64,000 nt of DNA from Novosphingobium resinovorum (GTDB taxonomy: Bacteria > Pseudomonadota > Alphaproteobacteria > Sphingomonadales > Sphingomonadaceae), in the NCBI RefSeq assembly GCF_027922145.1, contig NZ_BSFC01000019.1, forward strand, positions 8,579 to 72,578, in the 5' to 3' direction. A program made the translations under genes and the position numbers. Below are positions 17,821 to 25,120 of this stretch, piece after piece. Below the pieces are notes generated by a model. It searched no databases, was not told where the DNA came from, and worked only from the letters and a program-made list of their open reading frames with translations. Every line of letters starts with the position of its first letter. The first letter of the stretch is position 1.

Positions 17821-17831
17821 ATCATAGGATG
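17821..17831 (-). promoter_or_regulatory. flagellar promoter element of fliK-flgD
   Basis: Read toward fliK the sequence is CATCCTATGATG, matching the island-wide element. TATGAT ends six bases before the fliK ATG. Confidence 0.6.
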
Positions 17832-17953
17832 CTCGTGCACCGGGCGGTCGCGGCTGCGATCTTATGCGCAGGGCTGATCGATGGGCTTGCCTTCCCTAAA
17901 TCACGATCGCGCCCTATGGTGATCGATAGAAAGGTATCTTATCGCTGATCCGC

Positions 17954-18142
17954 ATGATGGCCGAAGGGTCGGACGGCTTCGCGGGGGGCTTGAGCGCGCA
18001 CAACTATCGCACGATCACCGACGCCGCCACCGCGACGCGCGATCTGGCCGAGCTTGTCGAACTGGGCGCGCTGGAGCGGGTGGGGGAGCGGCGCTATGCG
18101 CGCTATCATCCGCGGATTGCGAGCAGCGACGGCGGGGTGTGA
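17954..18142 (+). pseudogene. C-terminal remnant of a Fic-domain (AMP-transferase) protein
   Basis: The frame encodes GLSAHNYRTITDAATATRD then LAELVELGALERVGERRYAR, the winged-helix tail found at the C terminus of Fic proteins that follow the Fic core. The Fic core (HPFxxGNGR) is absent; a stop codon at 17927-17929 closes the frame upstream. It is best read as a decayed gene or a leftover of a deletion, wedged between fliK and flhA. A stand-alone 62-residue DNA-binding peptide is possible but unlikely. Confidence 0.65.
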
Positions 18143-18155
18143 TAGCAGATGGCCC

Positions 18156-18320
18156 CGTCATCCCAGCGATAGCTGGGACCGCTGGCCGTGAACAGCCCAC
18201 CTCGCGGCGCGCGGCGCAAGGGCTTCGACAAGCTCAGCCTGAGCGGAATTGTGAGGTTTACGCCACTCCCGCTCACCCTGAGCTTGTCGAAGGGTCCCAG
18301 CCTTCGCTGGAATGACGGGG
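18156..18320. repeat. nested intergenic repeats, family C inside family B
   Basis: Family B arms are CGTCATCCCAGCGATAGCTG (from 18156) and CAGCCTTCGCTGGAATGACG (to about 18318). Between them lies a complete family C pair: CTTCGACAAGCTCAGCCTGA (from 18222) and GCTCACCCTGAGCTTGTCGA (to about 18290). The reverse nesting occurs at 39204-39441. Confidence 0.8.
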
Positions 18321-18346
18321 TGTATTTGCCCCATCCGTGTCAGCCC

Positions 18347-20461
18347 CTACCCGATCGCGCCCAGACTGCGCAGGCGCGCCCTCGGATGGATCTCGTTCTG
18401 CGAGAGCACCACCGTCGCGGGCCTCACCCGCTCGATGATCGAGCGCACGAAAGGCCGCAGGCTCGGGCTCGTCAGCAGGCACGGGATTTCTCCCTGCCCG
18501 GCGAGGCGGTCGTACGTCTCGCGCACCGAGGCGATGAAAGCCTGCAACTGCGAGGGCGCCATGGCGAGGTGGCGGTCGTCGCCCTGCCCGATGATCGCCT
18601 CGGAGAACGCCTCGTCCCACACCGCACCGAGCGCGACGATGGGGATGGTCCCGTCCAGCGTGTGCTGCGCCGAGATCTGCCGCGCAAGCCGCGCACGAAC
18701 GTGCTCGGTGACTTGCGTGAGGTTGGAGGTCAGCGGGCTCGCCTCGGCTACGCCTTCCATGATCGTCGGTAGGTCGCGGATCGAGACGCCCTCGGCCAGC
18801 AGGTTCTGCAGCACCCGTTGCACTCCCGAGACGGAGATGCGCGAGGGCACGATGTCGGCGATCAGCTTGGCCGAATCCTTGTGGACCTCGTCAAGCAGCT
18901 TCTGCGTCTCGGCATAGGAAAGAAGATCGGCGATGTTGTCCTTGACGATCTCTGTCAGGTGGGTGGTAACGACAGTGCCGCAGTCCACTACTGTCAGGCC
19001 GCGGAAGCCCGCTTCCTGGCGCAGTTCGCGGTCGATCCACTGGGCCGGAAGCTTGAACACGGGCTCCTGCGTGGCCTCGCCCGAGAGGCCGGTCTCGCCC
19101 CCGCCGGCGTTGATCACCAGCAGCTTGCCGATGCGCAGTTCACCCCGCGCGGTCTCGGTTTCCTTGACGTAGACGACGTACTCGTTCGCTTGCAGCGCCA
19201 TGTTGTCGATGATGCGCACCGAAGGCAGGACGAAGCCGTAGTCGGTCGCCATCTGGCGGCGCAGCGCGCGGACCTGATCGTCGAGGCGCGGCTCCGCGCT
19301 GGCGTCGTTGATCAGCGGGAGCAGGCCATAGCCCAACTCGATGCGCAGCGCGTCGATCGCGAGGGTGCGGGCGATCGGCTCCTCGGCCTGCGCGGCCTTC
19401 TGGCGGGCCTGAGCGGCGGCCTCCTCGACGCGGGCGGCGGCCACCGCCCCTTCCGCCTTCTTCGTCATCGTCCACGCGAGCCATCCGCAGAGCCCGCCGA
19501 GGATCGCGAAGGGCAAGAACGGCAGGCCCGGCATCAGCGCCAGCATGCCCATCAGCGCGCCCGCGATGCCGAACGCCTTGGGATAACGGCCCAGCTGATC
19601 GCCCAGCGCCGCGCCGGTCTTGCCGACGACGCCGCCCTTTGACACCAGCAGGCCCGCCGCCGTCGAGACGATCAGCGCCGGGATCTGGCTGACGAGGCCG
19701 TCGCCCACGGTGAGGATGGTATAAGTCGTGAACGCCTGTCCGAACGGCACACCGTGGATCGCGACGCCGACGATCAGCCCGACGATGATATTGATCGCGG
19801 TGATCAGCAGCGCGGCGACGGCATCGCCCTTCACGAACTTCGAGGCACCGTCCATGGCGCCGTAAAAGCCGCTCTCCTGCTCGATCTCGGAACGGCGTTC
19901 GCGGGCGACGTCCTCGGTAATGGTCCCGGCGTTGAGGTCGGCGTCGATCGCCATCTGCTTGCCCGGCATCGCGTCGAGGCTGAAGCGCGCCGCCACTTCG
20001 GCGATGCGGCCCGCGCCCTTGGTGATTACCACGAAGTTGATGACGATCAGGATCGCGAAAATGGTGAGGCCGATGACGGTCTCGCCGCCCATCAGGAACT
20101 CGCCGAAGGCGGCGATCACGCCGCCCGCCGCCTGATGCCCCTCATGCCCGTGGCCGAGGATCAGGCGGGTGGAGGCAAGGTTCAGGCCAAGGCGCAGCAT
20201 CGTGGTGATGAGCAGGATCGTCGGAAAGCTGGAAAGCTGCAGCGGCTTCTCGATGAACAGCGCCGTCATCAGGATGAGGACGGAAGCAGTGATCGAGAGC
20301 GCGAGGCCCATGTCGAGCATCCACGCCGGCATCGGCAGGATGAGCATCGCGATGATCGCGCCCACACCCAGCGCCAACGCCAGGTCGCGCCCCGGTCCGA
20401 GGCGGACGAGGAACTGCGTGACCTGCGGCGGGAGCGCGGACTTGGTGGGAGCGGTGGCCAT
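18347..20461 (-). CDS. flhA: flagellar export gate protein FlhA
   Basis: A 704-residue type III export gate component. The N-terminal half has about eight membrane helices and includes the FHIPEP signature LRLGLNLASTRLIL; the cytoplasmic loop has MPGKQMAIDADLNAG. The C-terminal cytoplasmic half binds chaperone-substrate complexes. The length is normal. It follows the FlbD-like regulator gene, as in Caulobacter-type clusters, but with a family C repeat inserted between. It ends in GAIG. Confidence 0.97.
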   Translation of the reverse strand: MATAPTKSALPPQVTQFLVRLGPGRDLALALGVGAIIAMLILPMPAWMLDMGLALSITASVLILMTALFIEKPLQLSSFPTILLITTMLRLGLNLASTRLILGHGHEGHQAAGGVIAAFGEFLMGGETVIGLTIFAILIVINFVVITKGAGRIAEVAARFSLDAMPGKQMAIDADLNAGTITEDVARERRSEIEQESGFYGAMDGASKFVKGDAVAALLITAINIIVGLIVGVAIHGVPFGQAFTTYTILTVGDGLVSQIPALIVSTAAGLLVSKGGVVGKTGAALGDQLGRYPKAFGIAGALMGMLALMPGLPFLPFAILGGLCGWLAWTMTKKAEGAVAAARVEEAAAQARQKAAQAEEPIARTLAIDALRIELGYGLLPLINDASAEPRLDDQVRALRRQMATDYGFVLPSVRIIDNMALQANEYVVYVKETETARGELRIGKLLVINAGGGETGLSGEATQEPVFKLPAQWIDRELRQEAGFRGLTVVDCGTVVTTHLTEIVKDNIADLLSYAETQKLLDEVHKDSAKLIADIVPSRISVSGVQRVLQNLLAEGVSIRDLPTIMEGVAEASPLTSNLTQVTEHVRARLARQISAQHTLDGTIPIVALGAVWDEAFSEAIIGQGDDRHLAMAPSQLQAFIASVRETYDRLAGQGEIPCLLTSPSLRPFVRSIIERVRPATVVLSQNEIHPRARLRSLGAIG

Positions 20462-20507
20462 CGGGTCAGGCCGCCGGTTGCGGCAGGGTTGCGAAAGGCT
20501 GCGCCTG

Positions 20508-20584
20508 ACCCTTCGACACGCTCAGCGTGAGCGGGGGAAAAGTAGACTTTCCAATCCCGCTCAGGCTGAGCGTGTCGAAGCCCC
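20508..20584. repeat. intergenic inverted repeat, family C
   Basis: Arms CTTCGACACGCTCAGCGTGA (from about 20511) and GCTCAGGCTGAGCGTGTCGA (to about 20578), spaced by about 25 bases. It fills the flhA upstream gap. Confidence 0.8.
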
Positions 20585-20605
20585 CGAGGCTGGGCGCACC
20601 GTTCA

Positions 20606-21073
20606 TCACACCCCGGCTGCCATCTCGGCCCGCACCACGCCCGCAAGAGCCGGGGGCACCGCCATCCCGTCCGCCTGGAACGAGCGCAACTTGTTGCGCA
20701 TGGTCCGCACCGAAATGCCCAGCATTGCTGCCGCCGCGCTGCGGTTGCCGCCGCAGTGGCGCAGGGTCTGGAGAATCAGTTCGCGCTCGACATCGGCGAT
20801 GTTCTGTCCGACGAGGCCGGAGACCGATGCCGTGACGGACCCCTCCGAACGCCCGCCGCGCAGCCGCGCGAGCACGTCCTTGAGGTTCACCGCAAGGTCC
20901 ACCACTACCATGTCGGCTTCGGATCCGGTCCAGCCTTCAAAGGCCGCAGGCGCGGATTCCACGCCGATACGGGTGGCCGAGCCGCGCACCATCTCGTTGG
21001 CAAGGCCCACCGCGTCGCCCAGTTCGCCGACCAGCATCAGCCGGGTGGCATCATGATCACGCGAACCCATCAT
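20606..21073 (-). CDS. FlbD-like flagellar regulator lacking the AAA+ domain
   Basis: A 155-residue protein. Residues about 10-75 resemble the receiver-like N terminus of FlbD (RLMLVGELGDAVGLANEM, DMVVVDLAVNLKDVL). From about residue 88 it passes directly to LVGQNIADVERELILQTL and the Fis-type helix-turn-helix HCGGNRSAAAAMLGISVRTM, RNKLRSF, which are FlbD-like. The roughly 240-residue AAA+ module with the GAFTGA loop, Walker A and Walker B, normally between them, is absent. It therefore cannot remodel sigma-54 holoenzyme and would act as a DNA-binding regulator only. Its start overlaps the fliN stop (ATGA), and its fliN-flbD-flhA position is the syntenic flbD site. Confidence 0.85.
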   Translation of the reverse strand: MMGSRDHDATRLMLVGELGDAVGLANEMVRGSATRIGVESAPAAFEGWTGSEADMVVVDLAVNLKDVLARLRGGRSEGSVTASVSGLVGQNIADVERELILQTLRHCGGNRSAAAAMLGISVRTMRNKLRSFQADGMAVPPALAGVVRAEMAAGV

Positions 21074-21429
21074 GCTTCCTTGCGGACGATTTCGGTCAGC
21101 GTGACGCCCAGCGTGGCGTCGATCAGCACGACTTCGCCGCGCGCGATGATGCGGTTGTTGACGAAGATGTCGACCGGCTCGCCGACGCGGCGGTCCAGCT
21201 CCACGACCATGCCGGGCTTGAGCCGCAGCAGGTCGCCGATGTCCATCTTCGATCGGCCGAGCACTGCCTGCACTTTCACCGGCACGTCGAACACGGCGTG
21301 CAGGTCGTCGGGCGTCGGCGGCGTGGAGGGACGCGGCGGCAGCGCGGTTTCGCCGCTCAGGACCGGGGCCGGTTCCTCAGGCAGATGCGCCGGGGTCAGC
21401 TGGTGCCGGGTGTCGAGCTCGTCGCTCAT
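21070..21429 (-). CDS. fliN: flagellar C-ring protein FliN
   Basis: A 119-residue switch protein. A Pro-rich N-terminal tail precedes one SpoA domain: VFDVPVKVQAVLGRSKMDIG, LLRLKPGMVVELDR, VDIFVNNRIIARGEVV. It forms the lower C ring and docks FliH. It lies in the fliF-fliN-flbD order. A second, shorter SpoA protein is encoded at 37745. Confidence 0.95.
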   Translation of the reverse strand: MSDELDTRHQLTPAHLPEEPAPVLSGETALPPRPSTPPTPDDLHAVFDVPVKVQAVLGRSKMDIGDLLRLKPGMVVELDRRVGEPVDIFVNNRIIARGEVVLIDATLGVTLTEIVRKEA

Positions 21430-21439
21430 CGGATACCTT

Positions 21440-23026
21440 TCACGTGTTCATCCACTGGCGGATGACGGAGGCGGATTCCGCCGGGTTGGAAGCGATGGTG
21501 TCGCCGATACGCTTGATCGCGGAGAGCTTCACCCGCCCATCGACATGGGCAAGCGCCACTTCCTGATCGAGCAGCGGGGTATCGTCCGCAGCCCCGCCCA
21601 TCGGTTCAAGCTGCGCCATTGAGAGGCTGCCCGCAGGCTGGCGGCGGTCCTCGCCCTCGGGAAGATCACCGGAGGGCGGCGGCAGCAGCGCGGGCGCGTT
21701 CTGGCGGCGCAGCATGCGGATGGCGAAGAGGACGATACCGCCCACCAGCACGATCTTCAGCACGTCGAGGATGCGATCGACGGTCAGGCCGAACGGCAGG
21801 CCGCCATCGATGCCGTCCACGTCTTGCGCGGCGAAGGGCATGTTCTCCACCACCACGCTGTCGCCGCGATCGCTGTCGAAGCCGACGGCGTTCTCCACGA
21901 GGCGCTGCAGGCGATCGAGCTGCGGCTGCGGCAGGCCCTTCTCGCCGCCGTCCACCATGACCGCCACGGTCAGGCGCTTGACCTGCCCCGGCGTGCGCAC
22001 GGCGACCTTCTGGACGCGGCTGTTCTGGTACGTGGTGTCCTCGGACGTCTCGTTCTGCGCTGCGTTGCGGCTGTCGCCGTTCGCGCCGTTCTGCGCGGCG
22101 GCCGCGTTCTCGGGCAACTGGGTGGCGACGGTCGCGCCTTGCGCGCCGGGGGTCTTCTCGGTGCTCTGGTTGCTGGATTCGACGCTGACCTGATGCTGGA
22201 TAACCTGCTTGTCGGGGTCGAAGGTCTCGGATTCCTCACGCACCTGATCGCGTTCGAGCACGGCAGACACTTCGGCGCGGACTTTGCCGTGGCCGACGAT
22301 CGGCTCCACCATGGTCTCGATCTGGTCGCGCAGGCGGGCTTCGACGGCGGCCTGGCGTTCCTCGATGTCGCCGGAACTGCCTTGCCCTTCGCCCGCCCGC
22401 GCCAGCAGCGCACCGGTCTGGTCCACCACCGACACCGCCTCGGGCGAGAGGTCGGGCACCGCCGAGGACACCAGGTAGCGGATCGCCTGAACCGCCTCGG
22501 CCGGAAGCCGCCCGGTGGTCTTGACCGTGACCGAGGCGCTGGCCTTGCGCGGCTCGGTTTCGAACATGGCGCGCTCGGGCATGACGACGTGGACGCGGGC
22601 GCGGCTGACACGGTCCAGGCTTTCGATCGAACGGGTCAGTTCACCCTCGATCGCGCGCGTCTCGTTCAGCTTCGCGCGCGAGGAGGAGATGCCGAAGGGC
22701 TCCTCCTGGTCGAGCACTTCGTAGCCGATCTTGCCGCCCAGCTGCTCGGAGGCCATCGCCATGCGCAGTTCGGGCAGCTTGTCGGCGGGCGCGAGGATAG
22801 CGGTTCCGTCGGCCGACAGCTGGAAGGGCACGCCCTGCCCCTTGAGCTTCTCGGTGATGGTCGATGCGGCCGAGGGATCGAGGTCGGTATAGAGATAGCC
22901 CATCGCGCTGTCAGGCGTACGCGTGGCCATCCAGCCGAGGCCGAGCAGCAGCGCCAGCGCGACGCCGCCCATCATCGCGGCGCGGCGCACTCCAATCTGC
23001 CCGATGAAATTGCGCAACGCTTCCAA
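21440..23026 (-). CDS. fliF: flagellar MS-ring protein FliF
   Basis: A 528-residue protein. Helix 1 is about residues 17-33; the ring-building motifs are GYLYTDLDPSAASTI, FGISSSRAKLNETRAIEGEL and ARVHVVMPERAMFE. A second helix near residue 440 (ILDVLKIVLVGGIVLFAIRM) leads to the C-terminal FliG-binding tail ending IRQWMN. It is the base of the basal body in the inner membrane. It has its own promoter element and is separated from fliH by a family A repeat. Confidence 0.97.
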   Translation of the reverse strand: MEALRNFIGQIGVRRAAMMGGVALALLLGLGWMATRTPDSAMGYLYTDLDPSAASTITEKLKGQGVPFQLSADGTAILAPADKLPELRMAMASEQLGGKIGYEVLDQEEPFGISSSRAKLNETRAIEGELTRSIESLDRVSRARVHVVMPERAMFETEPRKASASVTVKTTGRLPAEAVQAIRYLVSSAVPDLSPEAVSVVDQTGALLARAGEGQGSSGDIEERQAAVEARLRDQIETMVEPIVGHGKVRAEVSAVLERDQVREESETFDPDKQVIQHQVSVESSNQSTEKTPGAQGATVATQLPENAAAAQNGANGDSRNAAQNETSEDTTYQNSRVQKVAVRTPGQVKRLTVAVMVDGGEKGLPQPQLDRLQRLVENAVGFDSDRGDSVVVENMPFAAQDVDGIDGGLPFGLTVDRILDVLKIVLVGGIVLFAIRMLRRQNAPALLPPPSGDLPEGEDRRQPAGSLSMAQLEPMGGAADDTPLLDQEVALAHVDGRVKLSAIKRIGDTIASNPAESASVIRQWMNT

Positions 23027-23075
23027 GTCCGGCCTTCCGAGATCCCGGCGCCGCCCCTGTCGCGCGCCCAGAGGG

Positions 23076-23087
23076 CATTATAGGATG
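23076..23087 (-). promoter_or_regulatory. flagellar promoter element of fliF
   Basis: In the direction of fliF this reads CATCCTATAATG, the best match to the island consensus, about 50 bases before the fliF start. A GGCAAGTCTTGC sequence just upstream superficially resembles a sigma-54 site, but its GG-GC spacing is two bases too short. Confidence 0.7.
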
Positions 23088-23135
23088 AGACTAGGCAAGA
23101 CTTGCCGGGATGCGCAAAAATGTCTGGTCTCTTTA

Positions 23136-23256
23136 TCATCCCTGTTCCGCAGGAATGGGGAGGTGGCAGCCCGCAGCGCTGACGGCGGGGTTTCTCCCCC
23201 TCCACCACCTGTTGTGTCGGCGGTCCCCCTCCCCATCGCTACGCGTCGGGGAGGAT
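23136..23256. repeat. intergenic palindromic repeat, family A (copy 2)
   Basis: Left end ATCCCTGTTCCGCAGGAATG, right end ATCGCTACGCGTCGGGGAGG. It separates fliH from the fliF promoter. Confidence 0.75.
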
Positions 23257-23262
23257 TTGGCG

Positions 23263-23979
23263 TCAGAGCAAAACCCCCGCGAGTTCCGCCATCACCGCGG
23301 CGCGGCGCGCCTCGGCATCGACGTTGAGGCCGCCCGAAGTCCATTCGATGCGCGCGTCGCCCTGCGGCACGGCCTCGTCGTCGATCACGGTGATCGCCAG
23401 CGGGCGGCCGCATTTCGCCTCGCGCGCCTCGACGAGGACGTCCACTTCGTCGCGCATTTCCGGGTTCACGCGGACCACCAGCGCGGTGCCTTGCGCCACT
23501 TGCTCCAGCGCGCGGGCCAGTGCCTCGTCCACGGCGCGCGCGGGAGAGGTTTCGATGGCGTGGCCGGCCAGCATTTCTGCCGCGTGGAGGGCGACCGCGC
23601 CCGCCTCGCCGATCATGCGGCGGGCGACGGCTTCGACCTGTCCCTCGATACCGTCGAGCGCGGCGTGAAGCGCGTCCGTCGCCGCCAGCAGCGCCTCGCC
23701 GCGTTCCGAACGGGCCTGCGCGGCGCCCGCCTCGAAGCCGTCGGCGCGGGCGCGGGCGAGTTCGGCGCGGTGCTCGGCCTGCATGCGCTCGATGCGGGAT
23801 TCAAGGTCCTCGATCCGGTCACGCAAGGATTCGGGCAGGGTTTCCGCGGCGGACGCAGGCTCGGGCTCGCCGGGCACGGGGACAAACGGCGTATCGACGG
23901 GGTGGAAGAACACCCGGTCGAAGCCGAAAGGTTGTATCGTTCCCGCGCCGTCGGCGGGTGCCTTCGGGTTAGTTGCCAT
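23263..23979 (-). CDS. fliH: flagellar export ATPase regulator FliH
   Basis: A 238-residue protein. The N-terminal PFGFDRVFF-type segment and an Ala/Glu/Arg-rich coiled coil (about residues 50-105) precede the C-terminal domain with LVVRVNPEMRDEVDVL and ARIEWTSGGLNVD, as in FliH/HrpE proteins. It inhibits and delivers the FliI ATPase and binds FliN. It starts 9 bases after fliG, in the same operon. Confidence 0.9.
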   Translation of the reverse strand: MATNPKAPADGAGTIQPFGFDRVFFHPVDTPFVPVPGEPEPASAAETLPESLRDRIEDLESRIERMQAEHRAELARARADGFEAGAAQARSERGEALLAATDALHAALDGIEGQVEAVARRMIGEAGAVALHAAEMLAGHAIETSPARAVDEALARALEQVAQGTALVVRVNPEMRDEVDVLVEAREAKCGRPLAITVIDDEAVPQGDARIEWTSGGLNVDAEARRAAVMAELAGVLL

Positions 23980-23988
23980 CAGTCGTCA

Positions 23989-25017
23989 TCAATAGATCAT
24001 CGCATCGTCGCTCTTGGGGTCGGCGAGGACGATTTCGCCGCGCTCGCCCAGATCCTTGGCGAGCGTGACGAGGTTGCCCTGCGCGGCCTCGCATTCGCGG
24101 GCGCGCACCGGCCCCATCGCGGCCATGTCGTCGCGCAGCAGCTTGGCGGCGCGCTCAGTCATGGCGCCGAAGAACAGGCGGCGCATCTCTTCCGGCGCGC
24201 CCTTGAGCGCCAGCGCCAGTTCGCGCTTGTTGCAGTTGCGCACTATGACCTGGATCGCGCTCGGCAGCAGGTTCGACAGATCCTCGAAGGTGAACATGAG
24301 CGCACGGATGCGCTCGGCTTCCTCGGGCGCCTTCTCGTCGAGCGCGCCGAGCATCGCCTCCTCGGTCGAGCGGTCGAGCGCGTTGAACAGTTCGGCCATC
24401 GTCTCGTGCGGATCGCGGCGCTGCGCGCGCGAGAGGTTGGTCATGAACTCCGTCTTGAGCGTCTGCTCGACCTGCACGATCACGTCCTTTTGGACGGTCT
24501 CGGTCTTGAGCATGCGCATGACGACCTCGGTGCCGAAATCGCGCGGCAGCGCCGCCAGCACGCGCGCCGCGTGGTCGGGCTTGAGCTTCTGGAGGATCAC
24601 CGCGACGGTCTGCGGGTGCTCGCTCTTGAGGTAGCCCGCCAGCACGCCTTCGCTGACGTTCGAGAGCTTGTCCCACATCGTCCGGCCGGAGGGACCACGA
24701 ATGTCCTCCATAATGTCTTTGACGCGCTCGGGCGCGAGCACGCCTTCGAGCAGCCGTTCGGTCGTCTCGTAGGAGCCGTGCAGCGTCGTAATCGAGGACA
24801 CCTCGCCCGAAAACTGGCCGAGCAGGTATTCGACGACGACGGCAGGCACGCGGCCGAGCGACGCGATCGAGGAAGACAGCTCCTTGATCTCGTCGTCGTT
24901 CAGCTGCTGCCAGATGGGGATTCCGTGCTCCTGACCGAGCGCCAGCAGCAGCGCAGCCGCCCGCTGGGTGCCCGAATATTTCTTGAGCTCCGGCGGCTCG
25001 CCCACCGCGGTCATCAT
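23989..25017 (-). CDS. fliG: flagellar motor switch protein FliG
   Basis: A 342-residue protein. N-terminal FliF-binding domain (SGTQRAAALLLALGQEHG), middle domain with SEHPQTVAVILQKLKPDHAA and the EHPQ motif, and C-terminal torque helix with charged residues. The start at the ATG-ATG pair (25017) was chosen because the island promoter element at 25078-25093 lies inside the longer frame. First gene of the fliG-fliH unit, divergent from the FlaEY-like gene. Confidence 0.95.
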   Translation of the reverse strand: MMTAVGEPPELKKYSGTQRAAALLLALGQEHGIPIWQQLNDDEIKELSSSIASLGRVPAVVVEYLLGQFSGEVSSITTLHGSYETTERLLEGVLAPERVKDIMEDIRGPSGRTMWDKLSNVSEGVLAGYLKSEHPQTVAVILQKLKPDHAARVLAALPRDFGTEVVMRMLKTETVQKDVIVQVEQTLKTEFMTNLSRAQRRDPHETMAELFNALDRSTEEAMLGALDEKAPEEAERIRALMFTFEDLSNLLPSAIQVIVRNCNKRELALALKGAPEEMRRLFFGAMTERAAKLLRDDMAAMGPVRARECEAAQGNLVTLAKDLGERGEIVLADPKSDDAMIY

Positions 25018-25077
25018 GTTCACTGCGAGATTCCTTGAAAAATGCGCAATTTCATCCGATCGCAAGGTCTTCCTTCT

Positions 25078-25093
25078 ATTTATAGGAAGGACG
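25078..25093. promoter_or_regulatory. flagellar promoter element between fliG and the FlaEY-like gene
   Basis: Toward fliG it reads CGTCCTTCCTATAAAT. It is part of a near-palindrome with CCTTC and GAAGG arms, so it could also serve the divergent gene that starts at 25121. Confidence 0.6.
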
Positions 25094-25120
25094 CCCACGC
25101 AACCGGCTCACGAGGCACAA

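Noticed and set aside
18156-18320. CRISPR array from repeated arms
   Set aside because: Arms are inverted, not direct, spacers are not regular and no cas genes are present.
23088-23105. Sigma-54-like GGCAAGTCTTGC upstream of fliF
   Set aside because: GG and GC are separated by 8 bases instead of 10, so the site cannot be read as -24/-12.
23110-25038. Plus-strand frame of 642 codons opposite fliH and fliG
   Set aside because: Shadow frame rich in Arg/His/Gly; both minus-strand genes are clear.
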